Source of the DNA: Nanobdellota archaeon | Lineage (GTDB): Archaea; Nanobdellota; Nanobdellia; Woesearchaeales; GW2011-AR15 | Length of the DNA stretch: 5,834 bases | Assembly: GCA_013335235.1 (NCBI GenBank) | Contig: JAAXVZ010000094.1 | Location: 1-5,834 of the forward strand | Direction of reading: 5' to 3' | In this document: piece by piece, positions 1 through 5,060 of the stretch | Layout of the letters: every line of letters begins with the position of its first letter | How positions within the stretch are numbered: position 1 is the stretch's first letter | Made by a program: the position numbers and the translations under genes | The notes under the pieces: model-generated | Database searches by the model: none | Told to the model about the DNA's origin: nothing | The model's input: the letters and a program-made list of their open reading frames with translations, nothing else

Positions 1-290
1 CTGTTGGATCACACAACCGCGCTGCCGGTCTACCGGGTCACGGTCGAGGATGGCCAGGTTTATATCGACCTGCCCGTTTTTGCGGCGAATGGGCCTGAGG
101 TCTCGCTCGCGAACCTGTGTGGTGCGGCTGCAGCCACGTCGGCGGCGTTGGTAGGAAACCAGCTCCGGCCGGAACAATTCCGGGGGCGTCCCCCGGGCAA
201 GATCCGCCGCTGCGCCCCGGGCGGCCGGTCCCCCGGGCGGCGGGAATCGCGTGCTCGTGAACTGGACAGGCGCCGGCTCTGCGCCATCTT
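1..290 (+). CDS. Partial, possibly chimeric: C-terminal tail of a Rieske/NirD-type 2Fe-2S ferredoxin
   Basis: The frame is open from the first base, so the gene would begin upstream. The first 25 codons read like the last strand of a small Rieske ferredoxin or nitrite-reductase small subunit: a proline-valine pair, then VTVEDGQVYIDLP, the usual ending of that fold. The Cys-His iron-sulfur ligand motifs would lie upstream and are not visible. Recognisable similarity stops near base 75. The rest is Ala/Arg/Pro/Gly-rich and may not be a natural protein. The stretch is about 68% G+C, unlike everything after base 300, so it probably comes from another (bacterial) genome. The frame stays open past the composition change to a stop at 448-450, but that part is very likely spurious. 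The Rieske call rests on a short segment and is tentative. Confidence 0.35.
180..196. repeat. GC-rich perfect hairpin
   Basis: CCGGGGG (180-186) and CCCCCGG (190-196) form a 7-bp stem around a 3-nt CGT loop. GTCCCCCGGGC recurs as a direct repeat at 188-198 and 228-238. This may be a stem from the high-GC source genome (terminator-like, but with no T-run) or just GC-rich low-complexity sequence. Confidence 0.35.
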
Positions 291-365
291 CATGGCTTCT
301 ACATTGCTGCAGCATAGTCCTGTCCTTGATAGTGTCTGTAATAGGTTTTCCATCTTTGCATCCAT
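285..365 (-). pseudogene. 5' fragment of an unidentified archaeal gene, truncated at the composition break
   Basis: An ATG at 365 on the minus strand is preceded by GGTGAG (complement of 370-375) at 4-nt spacing, a strong archaeal Shine-Dalgarno. A TATA-like box on the same strand (411-420) would place the transcript start near 390. The visible protein begins MDAKMENLLQTLSRTGLC and continues with a helical, Met/Ala-rich segment for about 27 residues. The sequence then turns into the GC-rich block. The frame stays open to 60, but the residues there are Arg/Pro/Gly-rich and unlike the N-terminus, so I do not treat them as part of this gene. The 3' limit is approximate. I do not recognise the family. 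An in-frame GTG (374) and TTG (380) are alternative starts, less likely because they overlap or precede the SD. The start is well supported; identity is unknown. Confidence 0.5.
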
Positions 366-410
366 AGTTCTCACCAACAAAAATATATTAGTATACGAAA
401 AGCAATACTG

Positions 411-420
411 GTATATAAAT
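411..420 (-). promoter_or_regulatory. TATA-like box for the minus-strand gene at 365
   Basis: On the minus strand this reads ATTTATATAC, centred about 50 nt before the ATG at 365. It would give a leader of roughly 25 nt that contains the GGTGAG SD. The box is near-symmetric and could also serve the plus strand, but a better-placed box exists for the 494 gene. Confidence 0.4.
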
Positions 421-457
421 ATTATGTTTTCACTCTCTGTGTACAGCTGATTTTTCC

Positions 458-471
458 AAAAACATTATAAT
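458..471 (+). promoter_or_regulatory. BRE/TATA promoter of the TatD-family gene
   Basis: AAAAAC (458-463) is followed directly by ATTATAAT (464-471), centred about 26 nt before the ATG at 494. This predicts a leaderless or nearly leaderless transcript. The same AAAAAC-plus-TATA arrangement, with AAAAAC ending 31-32 nt before the start codon, occurs ahead of the genes starting at 3736 (minus) and 5061 (plus). A GAGGT at 486-490 resembles an SD, but its 3-nt spacing is tight. Confidence 0.6.
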
Positions 472-493
472 TGGTTTTGATATCTGAGGTCTG

Positions 494-1273
494 ATGCTAG
501 CAGACGTGCATTGCCATCTTGACGAGACTTTCTTCAAGGATGACGTAGACAAGGTAATTGAAAATGCAAAGAAAGCAGGGCTGAAAGCCATTGTCCCGGC
601 AGGAGTCGATCCTAAGACAAACAGGAATGCATTATTGCTAGGCGAGAGATATCCTGGCCTAGTATATCCTGCGTTGGGCATCTACCCTCCTGATGCCCTG
701 AAAAGGGAGCTTGAGGAGACTAAAGACGGATTTTCACATTACGATGTTGACGCTGAGATAGAGTTCATTTCGCAGAATGCGAGTAAACTATGGGCTATCG
801 GCGAAGTCGGCATGGACTTCAAGGACGGCACAGACTTTCCAGAGCAGGAGCGCATTTTCAGGAAATTGGTTGAGCTGGCAATCAAGATCGACAAGCCGCT
901 GATCATACATTCTAGAAAGGCAGAAGCAAAAGTCATAGATATCCTGGAGACATACAATTACAGACGGATAGTGATGCACTGCTTTGGAGGGAACCATAAT
1001 CTTGTCCAAAAAATAAGAGACAATAAGTGGCTATTCTCAATCCCAACTTCCGCAGTCCGCGACCAGCATTTCCAGAAGATAATCAGGGAGACGCCTCTTT
1101 TCCAGATCCTGACAGAGACTGATAGTCCCTTCCTCTCGCCGTTCAAGGAACAGAGGAACGAGCCTGCAAATGTAGTCGAGACAGTGAAGCTTATCGCACA
1201 GTTAAGGAACATGGCTGAGGAAGATGTTGTCGGAAGGCTGTGGAAGAATACAAAGGTGCTGTTCAGGATCTAG
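494..1273 (+). CDS. tatD: TatD-family metal-dependent hydrolase (putative DNase)
   Basis: This is a 259-aa TIM-barrel amidohydrolase-type protein, the normal length for TatD/YcfH enzymes. Those are cytoplasmic divalent-metal nucleases reported to have 3'-5' exonuclease or AP-site activity. All expected metal ligands can be placed: H6 and H8 in the opening DVHCHLD, E104 in AIGEVGMDF, H139 in IIHSR, H162 in MHCFGG and D210 in TETDSPFLSP. The last segment is a hallmark of the family. Two motifs deviate: the usual G-I-H-P is GIYP (Y64), and the Gly-Leu-Asp-Tyr is GMDF. These suggest a divergent archaeal subgroup, not loss of activity. The start is supported by the AAAAAC/TATA box about 26 nt upstream and because the family begins right at the D-x-H-x-H strand. 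It is convergent with the 291-aa gene, with 25 bp between the stops. Family membership is secure; substrate is inferred. Confidence 0.9.
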   Translation: MLADVHCHLDETFFKDDVDKVIENAKKAGLKAIVPAGVDPKTNRNALLLGERYPGLVYPALGIYPPDALKRELEETKDGFSHYDVDAEIEFISQNASKLWAIGEVGMDFKDGTDFPEQERIFRKLVELAIKIDKPLIIHSRKAEAKVIDILETYNYRRIVMHCFGGNHNLVQKIRDNKWLFSIPTSAVRDQHFQKIIRETPLFQILTETDSPFLSPFKEQRNEPANVVETVKLIAQLRNMAEEDVVGRLWKNTKVLFRI

Positions 1274-1298
1274 CTTCCTATTAAATTCTAATTTTTAG

Positions 1299-2174
1299 CT
1301 ACTTATTCCTGAATGCGGGTTCCTTTGCTGTCAGCTGATGATACATCAAAATTTCTACAGGACCCCAGATACCTAACTCATCCCCTTCAATGGTATGTTC
1401 TTCCCCAAAAAGTATAAGTGGATAGAGCGGTGAGAGGGTTAATTCAGTGAACTTGTAATGCCTGCCTTTCTCAGCAAACACAAAGGATAATTCTCCTGGG
1501 TAATACTCCATGTTCATTGGAACTCTGAAGCCAGGATCAAATATAGGGAACTTCCCTTTATGGAAATAGGAGAAATTCCCCTTGCCGTCATTCTCATATC
1601 TTTCAAGCCCAACACACTCTGCTGCCCTTTCAAGCGCACTATAAACTTTGGAATCATCTGGGATATGCAGAGGGGCAATGCCGTCTACCAGAGGTATCAT
1701 TTCAGAGGGCACATCTCCTAACCTGGAAATATCTCCGACTTCAATATATCTCACCGGCTTATACCTGCCATAATTCTCAAATTCAAGTATAGCCTTTTCT
1801 ATATATTCCATTCCAATCAATCTCTTGCTGAGATTTACGCTCAGGATACTCTTGCCTGGATGTTCTATTAGTTTAAAATCATATAAGGGAATATCCTTTT
1901 TATCCAAATTAACTATAAGATTTATCCTATCGCTGGATCGGTCCTTAGCAAAATGTGCGTTTCCTTTATAGTCAGGAAATCCAACAGCGGCAAGTGTTCT
2001 GTCCCATTGGGCAACGAATTCAAGTTTAGATTCAGTGGGGAATATAAAACTTGTAAGATGGCCAAAATAACTGCTCTGGTAGAATTCATTATGCCTGTTT
2101 CGTTCAAATTCTAATTCAGGATGTAAAAATAGGAATTTGTTATCAACGTCAAGCCTTTTCGGGTTCTGATCCAT
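1299..2174 (-). CDS. Hypothetical protein, 291 aa, family not recognised
   Basis: I do not recognise this protein. It is soluble: there is no signal peptide and no hydrophobic segment long enough for a membrane helix. It has only one cysteine (C187). It is rich in aromatic residues, with alternating strand-like segments, notably INLIVNL (84-90), RYIEVGDIS (142-150), GELSFVFAEKGRHYKF (227-242) and PLYPLILFGEEHTI (249-262). The pattern suggests an alpha/beta or beta-rich fold, possibly two similar halves. The ATG at 2174 is supported by a minus-strand TATA box centred about 24 nt upstream and the lack of any SD, i.e. a leaderless mRNA. It is transcribed alone: its 3' end faces the TatD-family gene and its upstream gap holds the hairpin repeats. 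Length, composition and promoter make it a credible gene, but no function can be offered. Confidence 0.75.
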   Translation of the reverse strand: MDQNPKRLDVDNKFLFLHPELEFERNRHNEFYQSSYFGHLTSFIFPTESKLEFVAQWDRTLAAVGFPDYKGNAHFAKDRSSDRINLIVNLDKKDIPLYDFKLIEHPGKSILSVNLSKRLIGMEYIEKAILEFENYGRYKPVRYIEVGDISRLGDVPSEMIPLVDGIAPLHIPDDSKVYSALERAAECVGLERYENDGKGNFSYFHKGKFPIFDPGFRVPMNMEYYPGELSFVFAEKGRHYKFTELTLSPLYPLILFGEEHTIEGDELGIWGPVEILMYHQLTAKEPAFRNK

Positions 2175-2193
2175 TAAGCTATTAAACTACAAG

Positions 2194-2203
2194 TTATATT
2201 AAT
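2194..2203 (-). promoter_or_regulatory. TATA box, leaderless promoter of the 291-aa gene
   Basis: On the minus strand this reads ATTAATATAA, centred about 24 nt before the ATG at 2174, so transcription should start at or next to the start codon. No SD is visible between box and ATG. Confidence 0.5.
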
Positions 2204-2228
2204 AATTACTGGTTAGTGGTTATTTATT

Positions 2229-2282
2229 CTTTTTTGGGTCTAATACCCCGCAGCTCTGCTGCGATATATCAACCCAAAAAGG
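2229..2282. repeat. Nested imperfect hairpin (REP/MITE-like)
   Basis: Outer arms TTTTTGGGT (2231-2239) and ACCCAAAAA (2272-2280) are perfectly complementary, and one C-G and one T-G pair extend them to 2229/2282. Inside lies a second perfect stem, CGCAGC (2249-2254) and GCTGCG (2258-2263), around a TCT loop. A small mismatched region (CCC against ATA) and a few A-T pairs separate the two stems. The whole folds as a roughly 54-nt hairpin on either strand. It lies between two minus-strand genes, 138 bp beyond the stop of the transporter gene, so it could act in transcript ending or be a repeat-element remnant. Confidence 0.6.
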
Positions 2283-2307
2283 AATGAATGTAACTTCTGA
2301 TAAGAAG

Positions 2308-2314
2308 AAAAAAA
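2308..2314 (-). terminator. Possible oligo-T terminator for the transporter gene
   Basis: Seven A on the plus strand give seven T on the minus strand, followed by further T/C-rich sequence, about 106 nt after the stop at 2420. Archaeal termination commonly needs only an oligo-T tract. A shorter T5 tract lies nearer, at about 2363-2367. The position is plausible but unproven. Confidence 0.3.
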
Positions 2315-2320
2315 TTCGCC

Positions 2321-2346
2321 AATACACCTTCAGCTCTGCTGTGTGG
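2321..2346. repeat. Second, degenerate copy of the hairpin core
   Basis: The 11-mer CAGCTCTGCTG at 2331-2341 is identical to 2251-2261, exactly 80 bp away. The preceding bases AATACACC also resemble AATACCCC of the first copy. The core stem is CAGC/GCTG with a TCT loop; CAC (2325-2327) and GTG (2343-2345) can pair outside it. This is an imperfect direct repeat of the first hairpin that has lost its outer arms. Confidence 0.5.
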
Positions 2347-2419
2347 ATGTTGAGGATTTTATAAAAAGCCGAATATTACAAACACTAGTGAGTATAGTGA
2401 ATTTTTAGGAATTTACTTT

Positions 2420-3736
2420 TTATTTCCCTTTTTTTCTAGGGATGAAATCAAATATAGCTCCCTGCTTTGGAAGTATGGAGATGATCCTCTTTGATAGCGG
2501 GCCGTGCAGCTCCACATCGACAAACCGCTCTTCCTTTATTTTTCTCATGAAGTAGAGGGAGAAGCACAATCTCAGGAAGGCAGATAAACCAAATATGAAA
2601 TGGTTGACATTTCCCATGTAGTCTAACGGCAGCTTATACACAAGCAATCCGCCGAGCATCGCTCCGACAAAAGTCGCGACTCCTATGAAAAAATTATGGT
2701 ATGACATCATTATAAGCCTATTTTCACTTTTTGTCGCATCTATCACGAAGTTGCTTGTCGCGAGGTTATAGCCTGCCCAGACAGCGCCTGAGAATATCTC
2801 TATCACAAAAAGTATCCATGCATCCCTGAAAACTATCCAGAGCAAAGGTATTGTAGGGATGAGAAAACCAGTTATCGCAAGCATCTTCCTGCTCCCTTCC
2901 TTGTCTATGCTCCTGCCCCACGCCTGCAGAACCACAAAGCTGCTTATTATCGCAGCTGAGTTTATCAATGTGAACGTCAGGAAATCCATATTCAGGTCCT
3001 TTAGCATGTAGACTGTGAAAAAAGGGGCAGACATGCCGACAGCGAACTTGATCCAGGAATTGTACATGACAAACTGGCCGAAGTTGCTCTTCCTGATGTT
3101 CCTCGTGAAATGGAAGAATGATTCAAACTTCGGAGCCTCTTTGACCTCTGGCTCGATGAACTTGCTTTTCACCATGGTTGAGACCAATCTTGCGAAGAAT
3201 GCCAGGAAAAATATCAATGAGAATCCAAAAAAGGGATTTATCGGCTTGAAGACTGCTAGGACAAAACCTGCGATGACAGAAGAGATAAGGGACATGAATC
3301 CGGAAATCTGGTTCAGCTTGCTGGTTATCTTGCCTCTTTCTTCTTGCGGCATGATATCCCCGAGCAGGCTGTTGAAGAACGGGCTCAATAAAGAATTGGC
3401 TATTGCCTGGATCACAAGGATGTTCAATAGGAGGAATATGTTATCGCTCCATAGCATCGGCATCAGCATTAGCGGGATCCACATCAAAGCATCTATCAAT
3501 GCAGCGAATACAATTACGGTCTTTCTCTTTTTCAGTAGGTTCATCAGATCAGCTGAGAATAGCTGGCAGAATGATCCTAGCAATTGAGGCATCGAAGAGA
3601 TCAGTGCAAGATATTGGCTTCCTGCATTCATCGCTATTGCAAAAGGAAGGACAAAGTTAGCATTAACGCCTTCTTTTATAGCTGCATAGACCGTATCAAG
3701 GTACATCAGCTTGACAGTTTTTTCTTTGTCGTCCAT
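2420..3736 (-). CDS. Major facilitator superfamily (MFS) transporter, 12 TM
   Basis: This is a 438-aa integral membrane protein with about twelve hydrophobic helices in two sets of six, split by a polar loop near residues 190-222. MFS loop signatures are visible: a degenerate motif A after TM2 (SADLMNLLKKRK, 61-72, with D63, R71 and K72), its counterpart in the second half (WGRSIDKEGSRK, 273-284), and GDIMPQEERGK (126-136) in the loop after TM4. The basic C-terminus is expected to be cytoplasmic. No substrate-specific motif is evident, so substrate and direction of transport are unknown. I chose the ATG at 3736: a minus-strand AAAAAC/TATA box (3761-3773) is centred about 28 nt upstream, giving a leaderless mRNA. 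An in-frame TTG at 3808 would add 24 residues, but that extension spans the TATA box itself. The gene is divergent from the Cys-rich protein gene across 123 bp. Confidence 0.85.
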   Translation of the reverse strand: MDDKEKTVKLMYLDTVYAAIKEGVNANFVLPFAIAMNAGSQYLALISSMPQLLGSFCQLFSADLMNLLKKRKTVIVFAALIDALMWIPLMLMPMLWSDNIFLLLNILVIQAIANSLLSPFFNSLLGDIMPQEERGKITSKLNQISGFMSLISSVIAGFVLAVFKPINPFFGFSLIFFLAFFARLVSTMVKSKFIEPEVKEAPKFESFFHFTRNIRKSNFGQFVMYNSWIKFAVGMSAPFFTVYMLKDLNMDFLTFTLINSAAIISSFVVLQAWGRSIDKEGSRKMLAITGFLIPTIPLLWIVFRDAWILFVIEIFSGAVWAGYNLATSNFVIDATKSENRLIMMSYHNFFIGVATFVGAMLGGLLVYKLPLDYMGNVNHFIFGLSAFLRLCFSLYFMRKIKEERFVDVELHGPLSKRIISILPKQGAIFDFIPRKKGK

Positions 3737-3760
3737 CAGGCCTAGAACTAGGGAAGGTGG

Positions 3761-3773
3761 TTTATATGTTTTT
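3761..3773 (-). promoter_or_regulatory. BRE/TATA promoter of the MFS transporter gene
   Basis: On the minus strand AAAAAC (3773-3768) is followed by ATATAAA, centred about 28 nt before the ATG at 3736. AAAAAC ends 32 nt before the start codon, matching the promoters at 458-471 and 5024-5037. This is the main argument for rejecting the upstream TTG start. Confidence 0.6.
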
Positions 3774-3831
3774 AGTGTCTTTGAAAAAAGAATAGGGAAT
3801 GACTTCAAGTATAATAGAATTAAAAGCTGGA

Positions 3832-3839
3832 TTTATATA
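3832..3839 (+). promoter_or_regulatory. TATA box of the Cys-rich protein gene
   Basis: TTTATATA is centred about 25 nt before the ATG at 3860, so the mRNA should start at or near that ATG. A GGTGA at 3862-3866 then sits 5 nt before an in-frame ATG at 3872, so the second ATG may be used as well or instead. Confidence 0.55.
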
Positions 3840-3859
3840 GCGCCATTGCATTTTATGAA

Positions 3860-4558
3860 ATGGTGAAAACAATGAAAAAAGAACTAATGCTATTAATTGC
3901 TTTCTTAGCGATATTCTCTCTCTCATGCACAAAGCAGCCTGAACAGATTGCATGCACAATGGACGCTAAGGTCTGTCCAGATGGCACAGCTTTTGGAAGA
4001 GATCCTAACAACAATTGCGAGTTCCCTGTTTGCCCTGATGAAAAACCGATACCTGTCGAGCCTGATGGAGGGATAGGCCTCACGAACCCTTATGTCAGAT
4101 ACGTGAGTACAGACAAGGCTGAATGCACGACACTATTGTTCCAGTGCATCCCTGGCTCAAGCCCTTTCTTTGACGATACAGGCTGCGGATGCAAAGCAGA
4201 TGAGCCGAAAAAATATGTGAGCAATGATCTGGATGAGTGCTCTAGGATAAGGTATATGTGCGAAGAGAGCAGGATACCCTTCTCAGATGAGGATGGCTGC
4301 GGCTGCGAGTTCACTTTCGAAGAAGAGAAGCCTAGTGAAGGAAAGCTCGCGGCTATAGACTGCACAGAAGAGCAGAGAAACAAGCTATGCACAAAAGAAT
4401 ATATCCCTGTCTGCGGATGGTTCAATCAGGATATCCAATGCGTCAAATATCCTTGCGCAGCAGACTACGGAAACAAATGCACTGCATGCACTGACGAGAA
4501 AGTCGGGTATTACACAGAGGGTAAATGTCCTACTGATTCAGATACTGTTTTGAAGTGA
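3860..4558 (+). CDS. Secreted cysteine-rich protein, probable lipoprotein, with Kazal-like C-terminal module
   Basis: This 232-aa protein starts with a short basic region and a hydrophobic segment (residues 9-20) ending FSLSC, so C23 may be lipidated. The lipobox is weak because -3 is Ser. The exported part has 20 more cysteines in four modules. Module 1 (C32, C39, C53, C58) reads CTMDAKVCPDGTAFGR..CEFPVCP, a type common in prokaryotic lipoproteins. Modules 2 (C89, C96, C109, C111) and 3 (C127, C134, C147, C149) are tandem copies with identical C-x6-C-x12-C-x-C spacing, each opening YVS.D..EC and closing PF.D..GCGC. Module 4 (C168 to C223, eight Cys) has PVCG, YPCA and a final GKCP, resembling Kazal-like domains. 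The even cysteine count fits disulfides in an extracytoplasmic, surface-anchored protein. Protease inhibition or binding is only a family-based possibility. The start could instead be ATG 3872, which has a GGTGA SD. Confidence 0.8.
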   Translation: MVKTMKKELMLLIAFLAIFSLSCTKQPEQIACTMDAKVCPDGTAFGRDPNNNCEFPVCPDEKPIPVEPDGGIGLTNPYVRYVSTDKAECTTLLFQCIPGSSPFFDDTGCGCKADEPKKYVSNDLDECSRIRYMCEESRIPFSDEDGCGCEFTFEEEKPSEGKLAAIDCTEEQRNKLCTKEYIPVCGWFNQDIQCVKYPCAADYGNKCTACTDEKVGYYTEGKCPTDSDTVLK

Positions 4559-4559
4559 G

Positions 4560-4577
4560 TTTTCTTATCATTTTTCT
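4560..4577 (+). terminator. Possible T-rich terminator after the Cys-rich protein gene
   Basis: Two T-runs (TTTT at 4560-4563 and TTTTT at 4571-4575) follow the stop directly and precede the next promoter. This fits an archaeal oligo-T terminator. There is no hairpin. Confidence 0.35.
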
Positions 4578-4585
4578 TGAAATAA

Positions 4586-4593
4586 TTTTATAA
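4586..4593 (+). promoter_or_regulatory. TATA box of the 119-aa gene
   Basis: TTTTATAA is centred about 42 nt before the ATG at 4632. With the usual spacing transcription would start near 4614-4616, leaving a leader of roughly 16-18 nt that contains the SD. Unlike most promoters here, this one is leadered. Confidence 0.5.
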
Positions 4594-4620
4594 GTGTCTC
4601 AATAATCCTTATTCTCACGT

Positions 4621-4626
4621 GAGGTG
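4621..4626 (+). promoter_or_regulatory. Strong Shine-Dalgarno GAGGTG
   Basis: GAGGTG sits 5 nt before the ATG at 4632 and is complementary to the conserved 3' end of 16S rRNA. It fixes the start of the 119-aa gene. Confidence 0.65.
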
Positions 4627-4631
4627 TTTTC

Positions 4632-4991
4632 ATGGGTGCAGTTACAGGTGATGGCTGGACAAGGGTAGTCTATGTCGGATGGGGCGATACTTCAAGATAT
4701 CATCCGATGGTTGAGCAGATTGATGATACTTCGATTGTCAGCAGGGTCTATTGGGCTGCAGCTCCTTTGCTGGAGGGCATCAGGCAAAGCGGAGGATTAT
4801 TTCCTCGTCACATAGTCCTGGACGATGTCCAAGACATGGAGCCGACAGAGCTTGTTAGTGCAATCAGGGCGACAGGCTATGATGGCAAGATATTTTATTT
4901 CGGAAAGGCGGATATTGCAGGCAAAGACGCATTCCAGTTTGACCCGAAGTCAGACGGCCTGGTCGAAAAGATAAGAGAAGTCTGGCAGTGA
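4632..4991 (+). CDS. Small protein with a receiver-like outline (119 aa), function unassigned
   Basis: This is a soluble, single-domain protein of the length of a stand-alone response-regulator receiver domain. The order of elements fits that (beta/alpha)5 fold: strand TRVVYVGW (10-17), a helix near 38-52, strand HIVLDDV (60-66), the segment MEPTELVSAIRATGYDGK (69-86), which closely resembles the helix after the phospho-acceptor Asp, strand IFYFG (87-91), and a late strand before K106. D64 or D65 could be the phosphorylation site and K106 the conserved Lys. Deviations are clear: the acidic pair expected after strand 1 is absent (GWGD instead), and the Ser/Thr after strand 4 is Gly (G91). It may be a pseudo-receiver or an unrelated Rossmann-like protein. 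The start is set by GAGGTG and the upstream TATA box. No histidine kinase gene is in view. The gene is likely real; the fold assignment is an inference. Confidence 0.6.
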   Translation: MGAVTGDGWTRVVYVGWGDTSRYHPMVEQIDDTSIVSRVYWAAAPLLEGIRQSGGLFPRHIVLDDVQDMEPTELVSAIRATGYDGKIFYFGKADIAGKDAFQFDPKSDGLVEKIREVWQ

Positions 4992-5023
4992 TGTCCCTGT
5001 TTTTCTGCTTACATTCTTTAATC

Positions 5024-5037
5024 AAAAACTATTTAAA
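5024..5037 (+). promoter_or_regulatory. BRE/TATA promoter, leaderless, of the winged-helix gene
   Basis: AAAAAC (5024-5029) is followed by TATTTAAA (5030-5037), centred about 27 nt before the GTG at 5061. AAAAAC ends 32 nt before the start codon, as at the transporter gene. It probably drives both this gene and the overlapping ribonuclease gene. Confidence 0.6.
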
Positions 5038-5060
5038 GCATCTTGCAAACGATATGCCTT

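Noticed and set aside
60..284. Minus-strand frame continuing from the gene at 365 into the GC-rich block
   Set aside because: Open frames are expected by chance at 68% G+C; residues become Arg/Pro/Gly-rich and unlike the N-terminus, so the gene is treated as truncated.
286..450. Continuation of the GC-rich plus-strand frame to a stop at 448-450
   Set aside because: It crosses the composition break and reads antisense through the minus-strand gene start, its SD and both TATA boxes, so it is unlikely to be coding.
2221..2419. Possible tRNA or other structured RNA gene in the hairpin gap
   Set aside because: No cloverleaf, T-loop (TTCNA) or acceptor pairing is found; the pairing seen is two independent palindromes.
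3015..3587. Long plus-strand frame of 190 codons
   Set aside because: It is fully antisense to the MFS transporter, whose membrane helices and loop motifs are convincing; no promoter or SD supports it.
3737..3808. 24-residue N-terminal extension of the MFS transporter from TTG 3808
   Set aside because: The extension covers the AAAAAC/TATA promoter, and ATG 3736 fits a leaderless start at the right distance.
4090..4425. Minus-strand frame opposite the Cys-rich protein
   Set aside because: It is a shadow of the regularly spaced cysteine modules on the plus strand, with no start signals.
5043..5060. TTG start for the winged-helix gene
   Set aside because: It lies between the TATA box and the predicted transcript start; GTG 5061 fits the shared promoter spacing.
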